Both the position numbers and the translations under genes were made by a program. A stretch of 64,000 bases of DNA from Pochonia chlamydosporia 170 (taxonomy: Eukaryota; Ascomycota; Sordariomycetes; Hypocreales; Clavicipitaceae): NCBI RefSeq assembly GCF_001653235.2, contig NC_035796.1, positions 248,001 to 312,000 on the forward strand. The letters run 5' to 3'. Below the pieces are notes generated by a model, which searched no databases, was not told where the DNA came from, and saw only the letters and a list, made by a program, of their open reading frames with translations. Below, in pieces: positions 1 through 11,190 of the stretch. The first letter of the stretch is position 1. Each line of letters begins with the position of its first letter.

Positions 1-1009
1 TACAACTGATAGCGTAGGGAATGGCCTTTTGCCCCTGCTGGCAGCAAAAAAAAAAAAAAAAATTAGTTCGTAATGCGACGATTGCCTTGCGCAGGAATAC
101 GAACAAGCTGTCACGACGATATGGACAACAATTTCAAGCAACTTTGAAGCAGTTCAGCTTGCGAAGAAAATTATAGAGACTTTTTCAGTCGACGTGACAA
201 GACAGGACGCCACGGGTTCGGTAACTGATGCCGTCAATGGCATCATACCACCATCATCAAAGGCAGGGAGCAACCACAACTTTAAATTTGGCGTGAAGTA
301 TGAATCATCCAACTTAGATCGGCGTCGTCATTCCCCATCGGCCATTACACCGCGCGGGGACACGTTTGTGCAACGGCTGAGACAATAGCCTTTGAGGTCA
401 TCGATGTCGGTTTTATCCAGAACACGATATGGATGACAACAGCCAATGTCTGTTGGAGAAGATGGTATCATTTATCGGTAAGTCGTCTGCAAGTTGACAA
501 TGCCACCCCCATGTTGGTCAAACGTGGCCAACTTCCTCCCTGGGTAGCTAGCCCAGTCACGAAACGGGGAGGCTGGACCTGACGGCCCTTTGTCTGCGCT
601 GCCATGTGCTCCTTGCATGAACGCGTTGTACCGTCTACGTTTGGATTCTGACCAGTGGTGGGAAGTGGTGACTTCTACACGAGCTCTTTTGGGTTGGAAG
701 ACATCAAATTCTTGGTGTTGTTACAGAATTGAACTGTAGTGCAAAGCTTGTTTGTACTATTATCCCAATGCAGGTTGCACGAATACAGATAGGAGCTCGC
801 AACCCGTTCAAGGAGCCACAGTGGTCACGACATAGTAATTACGGCCCAAAATGACCCGGGCAGCACAGAATATTTCGAAACTTGTTGTTTGCGAACCTGA
901 CGGGCGCAAATTTTCATAAAATCGTGTCAATTCATTCGTATCTGTAAACGCCTCTAATGCATTTTATGCATGCCGCAAGAACCTGTAGGCCAAACGCCCC
1001 TCAAACATA
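1..1009. other. no gene recognised; poly-A run near left edge
   Basis: There is an A-rich run at about 46-62. The only open frame (64 codons near 194) has no recognisable features. The right end is the region 3' of the CSN5 gene, which reads leftward into this stretch. Confidence 0.5.
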
Positions 1010-2075
1010 TCATGTACTATTCGCGCCCAAATTATTAAATACTCTGGCCTTGATCTCTCCTGCCATCAACCCTGACCTCTCCTTGGAGGCAATCAAATTA
1101 GTGTCCTGGGCAAGTTTGTCCATCGCCTTATCCTTTGAGATATTGGAGCCGCCACCGATCAACCCTTGACTGATTCCTCTTTTCGTCATGCCTGTGGTCA
1201 CTTCCTTGATCTTGGAACTCAAATCCAGCATCTGCTTGCTTCCATAGTCGCGGTTCGTGAGCAGCGGGCTTTGGCTGAGGGTTTGTACCCAGTACTTGTG
1301 CCAAAGTAGCTCAAGGAGGTGTGTGTCGAGAGTGCTCTTGAAGTGAGATACCTCAAGGCTATAATATCGGTTGGCGTGGGCCCCAAACTCTGCTGCCTTG
1401 GCAAGAGGAACCGCTTCAAAGCCGTCGGATGCGACGCCGCCAGAGGTCTCCGCCTTATATGAGATCGGGTATGTTCGAAAAGCGCCAATATCAACTTTAC
1501 CGGCGTTGATGGTGCGATCCGGGTCAATGACGACTGCCAGGAATGGATCCTGGAATGTCTGCTGCATGACCTGGGTTTCGACGTCGATGCCGCTAAGCCA
1601 GCAGCCATATCCGGGATGTGAGTGATACCATCCTACCACGTTCTCCTGCCTGCCTTGGGACCGGCACAGACTGAGATATTCTACAAGATACTCATTTGCT
1701 TCGTCCTGCGCGTTGACTCTGGTCTCTGTCCCTTCGACCGGCAATCGGAATGCATCAGTGACGACAAACGTATCTTTGGCGACGTAGCCTTGCATGAGCC
1801 CCATCACTTCGAGATCACCGCCAGATCGGGCGTGCATCGTCATTTTTATGAGGGCCACAGCGCTGATTCGTACGTATTTGAAGTGAAGGGAGTTTAGGAC
1901 CCATAGCTTCTCTTGGGCTATGGTCTTTTGGGCTTGGGCGTCGTAGTTGTACAGGGCGTCGCGCTTGGGGTCGACCAACTTGATGTTGTTGTCGAGCTCT
2001 ATGGCGAGTTAGATATGGAGGCTTACACCGTGCGGAGGAATACATACCCCATGATTTCATGGCCGCCGCTTCCAT
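1010..2075 (-). CDS. csn5: COP9 signalosome complex subunit 5 (CSN5/RRI1), JAMM metalloprotease
   Basis: This is the catalytic subunit of the COP9 signalosome. It removes NEDD8/Rub1 from cullins and so regulates SCF-type ubiquitin ligases in nucleus and cytosol. Two exons are read: 2048-2075 and 1010-1998, with a 49-nt intron (donor GTATGT, acceptor CATAG). They give about 338 residues, the usual fungal length. Splicing makes the N-terminus MEAAAMKSWELDNNIKLVDP, which joins in frame to the conserved body. The MPN/JAMM domain is intact: Glu73 in LEVMGL, and the HxHx10D zinc site with His135, His137 and Asp148 in the WYHSHPGYGCWLSGID block. The start is chosen because only this short first exon supplies an ATG; the unspliced frame would have to begin at a non-ATG codon. 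Identification is firm; the exon 1 boundary is inferred. Confidence 0.95.
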
Positions 2076-2399
2076 GACTGCTTTCGCTGAGCTGTTTCCC
2101 GACAGCTATCTGGTGGTGGTGGTGGTGTTGCAGGATAAGCATTGAAAGCTGGGTGAGGTTTGGAGCTCCAAGGCAGATGCCCCGCTTCGTTTGGCGGTTG
2201 CCCGTTATCGATAAAGCCACCATGAACAACATTGAAGCTCTAACCCAAGCTCAGACAACTGTCATTAACCTCACGCAAACTTGCTCTAGCTACTTATGTA
2301 TGTCTTTAGGGCCTTGCTTCGATTGATGTATGACTCAATGTCCCAGATCCTGCTCTATTCTGTATTACCACTGCCAGAACATATCCCCATGACAAGCCG
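2076..2399. other. intergenic, nothing recognised
   Basis: This spacer of about 320 nt holds the 5' flank of CSN5 and the 3' flank of the HET-like membrane protein gene. No further feature is visible. Confidence 0.5.
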
Positions 2400-4775
2400 C
2401 TACGACTGGCTCTCCACGGGATGCACGCCATAAGGCGGCCGACAAATGCCCAGTCTGAACCGAGGAACCCGATGTATTCTATCAAGCGACGTAGTTGGGA
2501 GGCGAAGAACAGTCTCTCGATACATCGTTTGAGTTGTCCACTCATACGAACAGCCAAGCGCTCGTTGCATTCCTCCTTCTGACCCGCAGAACATCAAGGC
2601 AACAGGAGGGTGCTCAGATTCAAACAACGTCAGCTGCATGTTATACGTGTCGACAAGTGTGAAGATCTATCTCGCGAGTTAGTACACTACAAACAAGTAG
2701 GGATAGTCAAATAGACAAACCCGCATCTGCCCCGGCAATGCACCCCTAGCAGTCGCAACTTTGTAAGAAACCTCTGGATCCAGGCACGGGTCTATTCCAA
2801 TCTTCTCACCAAACTCATTCACAGTGGAACGACTGAGTGGGCTTCCATTCGTGCTCCAGGTGAACCGGCCGAAGTTTCCGCCAAATATTGCTCGCTCAAT
2901 GGACTCGGCGTCCAGATACCCCTCAAATCCGAACATCTCGGCTTGCACCTCGTATGGCTTCTCCCCATACATGGCCAGTACGATTCGGGGCGTCATAAGC
3001 CAGACGTACACGAAAATGAAGAGGAGCATAGCGCCGATGGGTATCATTGCGTATCTGTATACTCCTTTCCTTGCGCAGCCTGCAACAAGAAATGCGGTTC
3101 CGGCTAGAAAGATGAATGCGTTCCATTCCATGAGTATGCCAGCTATGAAACGTTTTGTGGAGGGACCAGTAGACCAGTAGACGGGATAAAACGACTTCCA
3201 ACGCACAGATACACCATAAGCGCCGTCAACAATGACAGTGTCTCCGTCTGCAATGCCTGCTACTTGGCAAGATGGGGTAATCTCCCATAGCGATGAAAAA
3301 TAGGCGTCATTCATGTCGTACCACGGTTGCTGTCGCGGTCTTAAAGGGAGGAGGCATAGGAACCTCTCCAGCAGCATATCGGAGTCATTCGCCAATGACA
3401 ATCTAGAAAACGCCTCGAATGCGGTATCAGTTCTGTCGATTTGAGGGCGAAGTCTCAGTAACCCCATCAGCGCGTAAGCCTGGTCGCCTGGCAAATATGC
3501 GGAAGTATTTCTGCTGTATAGGCATTTAAGACCGATAGTGGCCAGCTCAAGCCTACTAAGGTTTATATTTCCCAAGAAATGGTCGATCAAATGTCTCGAG
3601 CTGTCGGCATCTATGGTGGTCCATACCCTAGCCGCGAATTGGTTCTTAGGAACGACTATGGGCTTGTTTAGATCACTTCCACGCAAGTACACCGTGACAC
3701 TCTGTCCAGGCGAGAGTAGCAGCTCCGGAAAAGTCCACATCCTGCTTCCCCAATGTCGAAGTAACTCATCCACTGACATTGTGTGGGAGGCGTTGCTCGG
3801 CTGACAGACCGCAATCATCATGCTGTGCGCGCCACGAACAACATCGGATATTCGATATACCTGTTTATATTAGTGATAACTTCTCTGGGCATCTCATGAG
3901 AAATACCGTGTCTTACATCTGATTCTATTTCAGTTGCGTCTTGGAAGCAACTACAAGCAACCCAATAAGCCGGCAACTTGGCCGCTCGACAAGCCGTCTC
4001 AGCGATGCGATGGAGTGTATTCAAATCGTCATCAGATTCGTGACTGAATTGTAAAGCAGAGTATGCAACAAAAAGATACGAAAGATATGAATTCTGGCCG
4101 TCTGTCATTTCCCACTCTTCAGTGCGGCGAATGTCAACACCATGGATTTCGTCACTCTCAGGGTTTCGAAGGAAGCATAGGTGGCGCGGTCGAAGCAGCT
4201 GATACGACTCGTTCGTCCCGATTAACGGCGATATGCCTTGCCTATTTTCTAACTTGTTGCTCCAAGCCTTAGCATCCCCGTGGTACTTATACAACACCGG
4301 GGCATATGCCAGTCTTCGTCTCGGTATCGTCGGTCTGCCATCCCAAAACTACGTGTGCCTTAGCATTTGCTCTCAGATGAGGGACAGATTTCCATACTCA
4401 CAACAAGGGCCATGCCAAATATCGCAGGCAAGGATCTAAGCACCATCTTATGCCAACTTTGGCTGTTATTCTCAGCATGCCTGGCATCGATAATCCAAGC
4501 AGCTATTCGGACTTTCTTGGGGGCCACTACTCTGATAAATGTTCTCCTCCAAGTCGAGTTACCATGGCCTTGGTAGATGTCACTTGTGCAGGCAACATAT
4601 AAATTCCGTAAGTGGCCGCTCTGGTGGTGTATATACCGATCAGAAAGAGCATGGTAACTCACGCGACCAGCATAATCCTTGTGTCGATAATGTAGCCCAG
4701 AGCCAGCACTGTATATGTATCCAGGCGCTTGGTAGAGGTGAGGATGTCTTCCGCGGACGCGCAAGCGAAAGTCAT
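2400..4775 (-). CDS. multi-pass membrane protein with HET-like module (family often labelled '3-hydroxyisobutyrate dehydrogenase' in databases)
   Basis: I reconstruct six exons: 4663-4775, 4563-4620, 4402-4515, 3917-4348, 2721-3860 and 2400-2666. Introns are 42-56 nt, all GT-AG and frame-consistent, giving about 707 residues. The N-terminus carries a hydrophobic stretch (TYTVLALGYIIDTRIMLVA). Residues about 165-300 resemble the HET (heterokaryon incompatibility) fold signature: LPAYWVACSCFQDA, then DVYRISDVVRGAHSMMIAV, then WGSRMWTFPELLLSPG. Two or more membrane segments follow around residues 480-530. The C-terminus (YEWTTQTMYRETVLRL) is conserved in this fungal family as I recall it. No Rossmann GxGxxG of a true 3-hydroxyisobutyrate dehydrogenase is visible, so that common label is probably wrong. 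The first ATG at 4893 is in another frame; the start at 4775 is the weakest part of the model. Function unknown; a recognition or incompatibility role is inference. Confidence 0.75.
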
Positions 4776-5850
4776 TGCGACTCTGTGATCCCGAGACTTC
4801 TTCGTCTTTTACTATCTGAAGAGCAATGTCATTTGAGGAACTTTGTCCTGCTGCCACATTTGTCGAATCCTGGTATCCGTCCTGGGTTGCCATTTTGACG
4901 TTCTCTGAGGAAACTGCAGCGATAGGTTTGAGCGTCGGTCGAACTTCAAAAGCAACAAAGACCTCTGAAGAACCTCCCTAATCCGCCTTGCTTTTGACCA
5001 TATGCGGCTGGCCGCGTATGTACCCCGGACAGTCCTGGTTGGCGCTTAAATGAGATATCATGTTAGACATGGCCGTCAGCAACAAGCAATGGGTTCCATA
5101 CATTTGGTTGCTGTATATATGCACCGGATTGCGGACCAGAGCCTATCGTCGGTGGCAGGGCTTGAGCGATAGCTGGATCGATAGGTTGACGCAGCGCTTC
5201 TTGGCTTCCTTCTTTTGGAGGTGGTGCAACCTGGAGAGCCTTCTAACCGTTAGAGCAGAGTCGCCGTGCTACTGCCTTCCTAGACCTCACCTCTGACGAA
5301 CTCGGCGGCTGATAAAATCCTCCGTGTGAACCAGACTGGTACTATGAAGGGTTACTTTTGCACCGAAAGCTGCCATTGGACTTGACTACTTACTGGTACG
5401 TTCGTGCCGGGTCGAAAATAACCACCGTGACGGGCTTCAGGTTCCTGGGCCAAGTGAGAATCAAGGCCTACTATGCGACGACAAGAATAACTACTTACCA
5501 TCACGATCGCAACCGTTGCCCAGCATCAATCCTCTGCTAGGAATATGAAAGTGAAACACTCAACCTTTCTTGAAGGTTTGTGGTTTCTAGCTGCTCAGCC
5601 CGATATGTATATGGCTGCTCAGGTGGTCTCGACCTAGGTGTTGCATCTTGCCCTGCGCGGCTGGCTTCAGCCACAAAACCCCGACCAATTCAGCCCATAA
5701 TCTCAGTGGAACAAACGGTACCTACGATACCTCTCATTTGACATTCTCACGGATGAACAATCGTGGTCAAACATCTTCTGCGACTTTGCCATGTCGCCAG
5801 TAGGAATTTAGGTGAATTGTGGCCCTTCATAGCCCCATATCGGGTTTAGA
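4776..5850. other. intergenic, nothing recognised
   Basis: This holds the 5' flank of the HET-like membrane protein gene and the 5' flank of the tRNA. Short open frames (60-78 codons) lack any recognisable domain or splice continuation. Confidence 0.5.
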
Positions 5851-5921
5851 GGTTCCATGGTCTAACGGTCATGACTGCGGATTCTGATTCCGCCAGCGAG
5901 GGTTCGACTCCCTCTGGAACC
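5851..5921 (+). tRNA. tRNA-Gln (anticodon CTG)
   Basis: A full cloverleaf can be drawn. The 7-bp acceptor stem pairs GGTTCCA (5851-5857) with TGGAACC (5915-5921). A short GTC/GAC D-stem follows. The anticodon stem GCGGA/TCCGC encloses the loop TTCTGAT with anticodon CTG. The T-arm is GAGGG-TTCGACT-CCCTC. The acceptor and loop match eukaryotic tRNA-Gln. There is no intron, and CCA is not encoded, as expected. A T-rich stretch (TTTTCTTTT, 5922-5930) follows directly and would serve as the RNA polymerase III terminator. Confidence 0.95.
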
Positions 5922-5930
5922 TTTTCTTTT
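5922..5930 (+). terminator. RNA polymerase III terminator of tRNA-Gln
   Basis: TTTTCTTTT follows the tRNA 3' end directly; a run of four or more T on the coding strand is the standard Pol III stop signal. Confidence 0.75.
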
Positions 5931-6866
5931 GCCAATTTCGACATTCGTCAACGAGGGACTTTGCTTTGCTCACTTGACGAGATTCAGGTGCATTGCGTGA
6001 AGCCTGCAATGTTTCTTTTTGTTCTCCTTACAGAGTGCAAAACCAAGTTCCGCAATGAGGCTTGACCAGGTGTCGTGCATGACTATTGGTGGCGAAAGGA
6101 ACAATATTACTTATCACATCCACTTATATGTCGTGAAACCGCATGCGCTGCCAGGGCGGTCACATCCTCTGGTCCAGACCTTTATAGCTGAAGTTGATAT
6201 TGGCTCACTAGCTCAGCTCAATAGTACCGAAGTTGAGGCACAAACTGCAGCTGAAATGGTGGCTTTCCACACCCAACTACCGACCATGGAGATTTCGCCT
6301 GCCCTGTCGCTACTGGTTTGGTGAGATCACTTTCAAGGTTGAAGCCTGTTTGCCTTTCAATACATCGTTGCTGGTCTGCAACTGCATCAAATGTGGTCAC
6401 TGTTGATGCTTCGCAGCAATGGCGAAGCTACTAACAAGATAAGGAGCAGCATACAATAACTTCTTACTTTTTTGTTCCTCTCCCCTCAATATGTCTTATT
6501 CCACACCATTGAGTAATTCAACGTGGTGTTGCTTGAATCCTGATGGACCTCAACAGCCTGAAGATCTGTTTTAGGTACAACTACAAGTGAAACTGATCAA
6601 CCCAAGCACAGCAAACTGTGCCATGGCCTTAATTAGGCTGATTAGTACCCTCACGGCCAAGAGGGGGAGCCTCGACAAAGGCCGGGCTGACACGTGATGT
6701 AAGTGAGGCTCGACAAGTAGTCGACTTTTGTGAGGCTGAGATCATCTTGACTTTCTCGCAAGCTAGCCAGAACGGCCTTCAGTCGAATCCAACTTCCCTC
6801 AATTGCCCCAATGAGCAGCCTCTTGTAATTCATTACCCCCTTGCTAGAATAGGCATTAATTGCGGA
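5931..6866. other. intergenic, nothing recognised
   Basis: Short open frames only. The right part is the 5' flank of the CorA-like gene. The frame of that gene is open upstream to an ATG at 6747, so a longer N-terminus is possible. Confidence 0.5.
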
Positions 6867-8367
6867 ATGTCCTGGCTACGCAATGACGATTACCGGCTAT
6901 ATCGATTCAGGGCCTCTCATGTCCTGGATACACCAGCATTTGCCAGGTGGGCATTACATATTTGGGAGTTGACAGATGGTTAGTGTAAATTCACGATCAA
7001 ATCGAATGTATTCTAAATAATCACCAGAGGCACCAGGAGGGAAATGGTACTGGGAAATGGGCACAGCCGGCCTAACAACACCAGCAAGACTGCGAATCAT
7101 GTACGTTGACACGCCAAGTTTTACATCATCGTATTTCGGAAAACAAGACTGAACCTAATGGCCAGCCTTGCACCGCCAGCACAGCCCAGGCAAGGCACCG
7201 TCTCCGAAATCACGGAATTCTACCGCCTCCTAGGCATACCAAGCGACTTCACTACAGAGTACACCCAAGCCGTTAGCCACAGTTTTTCTCACAGAACAGA
7301 AGGCGACGGGTCATGGTGTGCCTGGTTTCACTTCCTTTGCAAAAACGTCAGTGTCCAGCGAGAGGAGGGCCAACCTCCAGAAGTGGCCCGTCGGACGCCG
7401 AGTTTTGGTCGTCCGTTATCGACATTACCAAATGCTGATTACGGTTGGTTTCGGTCAAGTTTCTTCCTCCGTAGGGACGGGGATTCCGTAACACTAGTTT
7501 GTTTTGGTGCCATGACCGGTGTGCGAGGTCGAGTTGGTCATTTTATAGACAGTAAGGCCTGGGACGACGTGCTTGTAAATCCGTATATTCTGTTCGACAT
7601 TGTGTTGGAGGGGCTGTATTTTGATGTCGATCAAATGGTGTGGAATATGAATATTGTCTTTGGGCCAATAGAGCATGTGAGTAACCTTGATACCCAAACG
7701 ACAAATACCACTAACTCTGTTGTAGAAAATGCTTGAAAGCGCCCACAACAAGGACTTCAAGAAACTCAATTCGGAGCTATCCTTTGCAGCTGTCCACAAC
7801 TGCGCCAAACACATCATCTTCCTAGGCGAAGTTCTCGAATCGTGTACCATGCTTATAGACGGAGCTATAAACAACACACCCAAAGCTTCACGGTCTGAGA
7901 CGCAATCCCCAAGCCTCGTCCAGGAACAGCTCATAGAAACATTGCGCTACCGCCGCACTCTATTCCGCTCCACACAGCTCCGTCTGTCTAGTCTCCAGAA
8001 GAGAATCGACAATGTTATAGCACTGGCGTTCAACCTAGTCACGCAGCAGGGTTCCACGGCAATGATGCAAGATTCGAGAGTGATGAAGGCCATTGCAGCT
8101 ATCACCATTGTCTTTTTGCCGACGACGGGTGTGGCAACCGTCCTCGGATCACAGCTATTTGTGTCGGAGTGGAAGGGAGACGGGGCGGGCTGGGATGTCA
8201 AGACTACGCCATTGTTCTGGATCACTTGGTGGGTTTCCGTGCCGCTGACGATTTGTGTGATTATTCTGGCTGCGGTTTGGCAGTGGTGGATGTCTGGGGA
8301 GAAGAAGAGGTTTGTGTGGAGGAAGAGAGATGGTGGTTCTGAAACAACGGAGAAGAAGGTATCATGA
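6867..8367 (+). CDS. CorA-like (Mg2+ transporter-like) two-helix membrane protein
   Basis: Four exons: 6867-6978, 7028-7100, 7148-7676 and 7726-8367. Introns of 49, 47 and 49 nt give 451 residues. The start at MSWLRNDDYRLYRF is preferred over the in-frame ATG at 6747 because the sequence between them looks noncoding; this is a judgement. The body has the long helical region before the membrane typical of CorA-like fungal proteins (SSLQKRIDNVIALAFNLVTQ). Membrane helix 1 lies in VMKAIAAITIVFLPTTGVAT and helix 2 in LFWITWWVSVPLTICVIILA. The charged tail is cytosolic if CorA topology holds. The Gly-Met-Asn selectivity motif of true CorA channels is absent after helix 1 (VLGSQLF instead). Magnesium transport should therefore not be assumed. 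Such proteins are numerous in Pezizomycotina and often lie near secondary metabolism or incompatibility genes. Confidence 0.85.
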
Positions 8368-8827
8368 CGCGGGTGAAGCCGGGTGTGTTTCGATACAATC
8401 GAGCTTGTGTCCCGTAATTGAATCCAAGCCAAGAATCTGTGTTAGTGGATGTATGTGGTGCGAAGTTGTGGTTGGTCTCGGTCACTAATGTGGCATTCGC
8501 AGCTTCGGTCAGCCGCCAAACTCATGATTGGAGACAGATTTCCAGGCGGCGCAACTGGCCTATCACGACGTCTTTAATGGCGGGAGATCGGCCAAGGCAG
8601 CAGAACTGATGCCCACGATGTGTCCCGGATTGTGATTTCGCGAAATACGAGAGCTTAATGTGGCTTGAGTGGCGCTCACATGCCGCCTCACTTACATCAC
8701 AGCGGGAGTTAATCTCGTGATGAGGATATGTATAAGTTATATATTTAGCAAAGTTGTTACAAGTTATATCAATTTGGGAACAAGTTTCCTGCAGGATATC
8801 AATCTACAGTTGACCGTTCCAAACGTC
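8368..8827. other. intergenic, nothing recognised
   Basis: This holds the 3' flank of the CorA-like gene and the 5' flank of the LITAF-like gene. The LITAF-like frame stays open upstream to an ATG at 8669. Confidence 0.45.
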
Positions 8828-9257
8828 ATGACTACATACTTTGACGATACCAAGACAGTTTTCACTGAGAAACGCCTCCCATTCGCCGACATGTCATCTT
8901 TTGATACTGTGGCCCAGTCAGACGTTACTCCCCTCAAGGGACTGGCTCGATGGCCTCGACATATCAAATGCCCTGAGTGTCGCCAACTGTCTGTGACAAA
9001 AGTCCATCGTAAAATCAGCAGTGGTACACAGTACGTTCTTCCTCATCGCTTGTGTTTCAGTGTAACAATGTCAATGTGACAGTCATACTAACGGATTCAG
9101 TTTCGTGGCTTCCTTATTCTTCATTTGTACTGTTTTCGGAAGCGTGTATCCCTACTTTTCCAAGACGTATAAGGACGTGGAGCATAGTTGTTGTCGGTGC
9201 GGGTGCAAATTGGCGACGTTCCATATCATGAGCGGAACTGAGATTCATGTGTTTTGA
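8828..9257 (+). CDS. LITAF-domain-like small membrane zinc-ribbon protein
   Basis: Two exons, 8828-9030 and 9101-9257, are separated by a 70-nt intron with donor GTACGT, a TACTAAC branch site and acceptor TTCAG. They give 119 residues. The layout is that of a LITAF domain: a CPEC knuckle near residues 49-52, a hydrophobic stretch (FVASLFFICTVFGSVYPYF), then a second cysteine knuckle (CCRCGCK) near the C-terminus. In the family the two knuckles form one zinc site, with the hydrophobic segment dipping into the membrane of late endosomes or lysosomes. The start at 8828 gives a typical family length; an upstream in-frame ATG at 8669 is less likely. The gene converges tail to tail with the UstYa-like gene, with a 166-nt gap. 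Confidence 0.8.
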
Positions 9258-9423
9258 GTGTGCTTTCGTTGAGGCTTTGTATACATGAATGCAGTATTGT
9301 CAGGTTGTTACGTGCAGTGAGTTTTGTATTATACAAGTAGCAATGTATCATTTTGGTATGCATGAAGTTGCAGATGAGATGAAAACGTATCAACTAGTTC
9401 TAACCTTGGCCCGTGATTCCACA

Positions 9424-10459
9424 TTATACATTGAAATCCTCATCTGGATTAGCACCATTCTTGTGGTTTGGACTCTCCCACCCATGGTAAGCGTAGAATT
9501 GATCAGCCATCGGCCGTTCCACAACTCCCTCCGGCTTCTCCATGACTCTGACATACTTGTCCATATCTATCGTATTTTCCTTTCGCCAGGCTGTCAACTT
9601 TTCAAAATTGATGCAATGTCGATTAACAGACCTAAAAGTGTCAATGATGCTCAATCATCTTTTGTGCTAGGGTAAACATACATATCAGGGAATGGATATG
9701 TCTGTGTGGCAACCCAATCCATCGTCATTATGTTAACATTCCCACTACACTGCAGTGCTTGCATCAAAATATCCACACAGTGATTCAAGTGAATCTCCGG
9801 CATTTTTAGCCTCTCCGGATTCGCCATTGACATATTGTAGTACGACCCGTAGGCAATATGTCGCAACGAATTAAGACAGTGAAGCTGGTGGTAGACATCA
9901 AAGGTGCCGGCATATGCATCATCACCGAGGCCCCAAATGTCGTCTTCGAGCTTCGCTGTATATGATGGGTCCTTTCCCATTTTGATAATGTCTTGCCGAG
10001 TGAGTGGGAAGACGCGAGTTAGTTCCCATTCTTCCCAGAGCGAGTCTGCTTTTGGATTAGGCAGTTCACGAGAAATCGAGGGTGTTTTGCTGGGAAATAG
10101 GCTGCCATTGACTTTCTTGATGCTCGGCTCGAGATCTAGGAGGTTGTGTATTGGGCCTAATAGGGTTAGAATTGTGTAATGTGCTGATCGTCTTAGTGCT
10201 TACTGTAGGATGAGCATTTGCGGAGGTCATTGTTCAGAACGGAATGCTCGATGTATTGAGAAATACCGATTCCAATCAGACTTATCACAGTGATGATATT
10301 GAGAGCAACTGAGAAGTATAACCTTAGCCGTAACGACTTGTTGCTCGGGTCAACCAGGAACAGAGTGCTGTCACTTTCGTTCTTGTGTTGTAAAAACGCC
10401 TCTTCTTCGCCAGAGAGTTTGGCGTAGTTTCCTTGAGTTTTTGAAGACTTTGATTGCAT
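9424..10459 (-). CDS. UstYa-family (DUF3328) oxidase-like protein
   Basis: Three exons, 10204-10459, 9682-10156 and 9424-9631, with introns of 47 and 50 nt, give 312 residues. A short cytosolic N-terminus is followed by one membrane anchor (LRLYFSVALNIITVISLIGIG, about residues 46-66) and then the UstYa domain. Both family motifs are present: HQLHC at 175-179 and HLNHC at 208-212, the paired HxxHC signature thought to bind metal. The C-terminal CINFEKLTAW block is also typical. Known UstYa proteins act in ustiloxin, asperipin, phomopsin and related pathways, where they catalyse oxidative cyclisation of ribosomally made peptides, often at Tyr. The gene is transcribed divergently from a small Tyr-Pro repeat peptide gene 731 nt away, which makes that peptide a plausible substrate. 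UstYa genes are common in this fungal class, so the substrate link is inference. Confidence 0.9.
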
Positions 10460-11190
10460 GGTAAAGGAAAAGATACAAATGAAGAAATGAGTTGAAAGAG
10501 TTGAGGAAGGTTTCAAGTCCTTCAGAGGAAATTGCAAATTGACCTTCAATTATCGCCTCCTCTTCCCCACCGCCAGAAACGTCTTTCAGCCAAATCGATA
10601 CAAACGCAGCGCCCGTTGCCCCCAAAGAGAAGGATCAGTCTAATGCATCTCTCCTACCAATTACATTCCTTCCTCTGTCTATACCTTCCTTATTTCGAAG
10701 TATCGCTTAGCTGGTGCCCAGAACCCTGACAACTCGGAAGACTATAAGTGTCAAGTGCTCAGTTGCTGACCAACACGAAGTCTGTTCGTGCTGACAATTT
10801 GCCGACATCCGAGGAATTGAGCATCTTGATTGACAGATTTCGGAACTTCTCACAATCGACTTTACGTACAAGGTTCACGAGGCGGAACTTTTATCGTCAG
10901 ATGAGCAACATCCGCTGCTGATCTTATAATCTCGTTGCATACACTCGTATACCGAGTTGACGTATCAGCAGCGAGTTATACACGGCGGCGCAGCAACCTT
11001 CTACTTTTGGATAAATCTGCGGAATATACGTTCCGTATCAACGGCAGGATATCATCGGTGAAGTGATGGCAACTCGCTCATGGTAAACGACAGTATCTAC
11101 AGGTATATAAACCAACGCAACATGCTTTAACCAAACCTTGAGAAAACTACTGAAGTAACAAACACACATTGCCTTTCAACTTATTTCATC
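10460..11190. promoter_or_regulatory. shared divergent promoter region between UstYa-like gene and repeat-peptide gene
   Basis: This 731-nt spacer separates two start codons facing outward. A TATA box lies on the plus-strand side (11104-11111). Open frames inside are short and uninformative. Shared regulation of both genes is inferred from geometry only. Confidence 0.5.
11104..11111 (+). promoter_or_regulatory. TATA box of repeat-peptide gene
   Basis: TATATAAA lies 80 nt before the ATG at 11191. This spacing fits a short 5' leader and a strongly transcribed small secreted protein. Confidence 0.6.

Noticed and set aside
2400..4775. true 3-hydroxyisobutyrate dehydrogenase
   Set aside because: Relatives often carry this label, but no Rossmann motif or catalytic Lys context is visible and the protein is membrane-spanning with a HET-like block.
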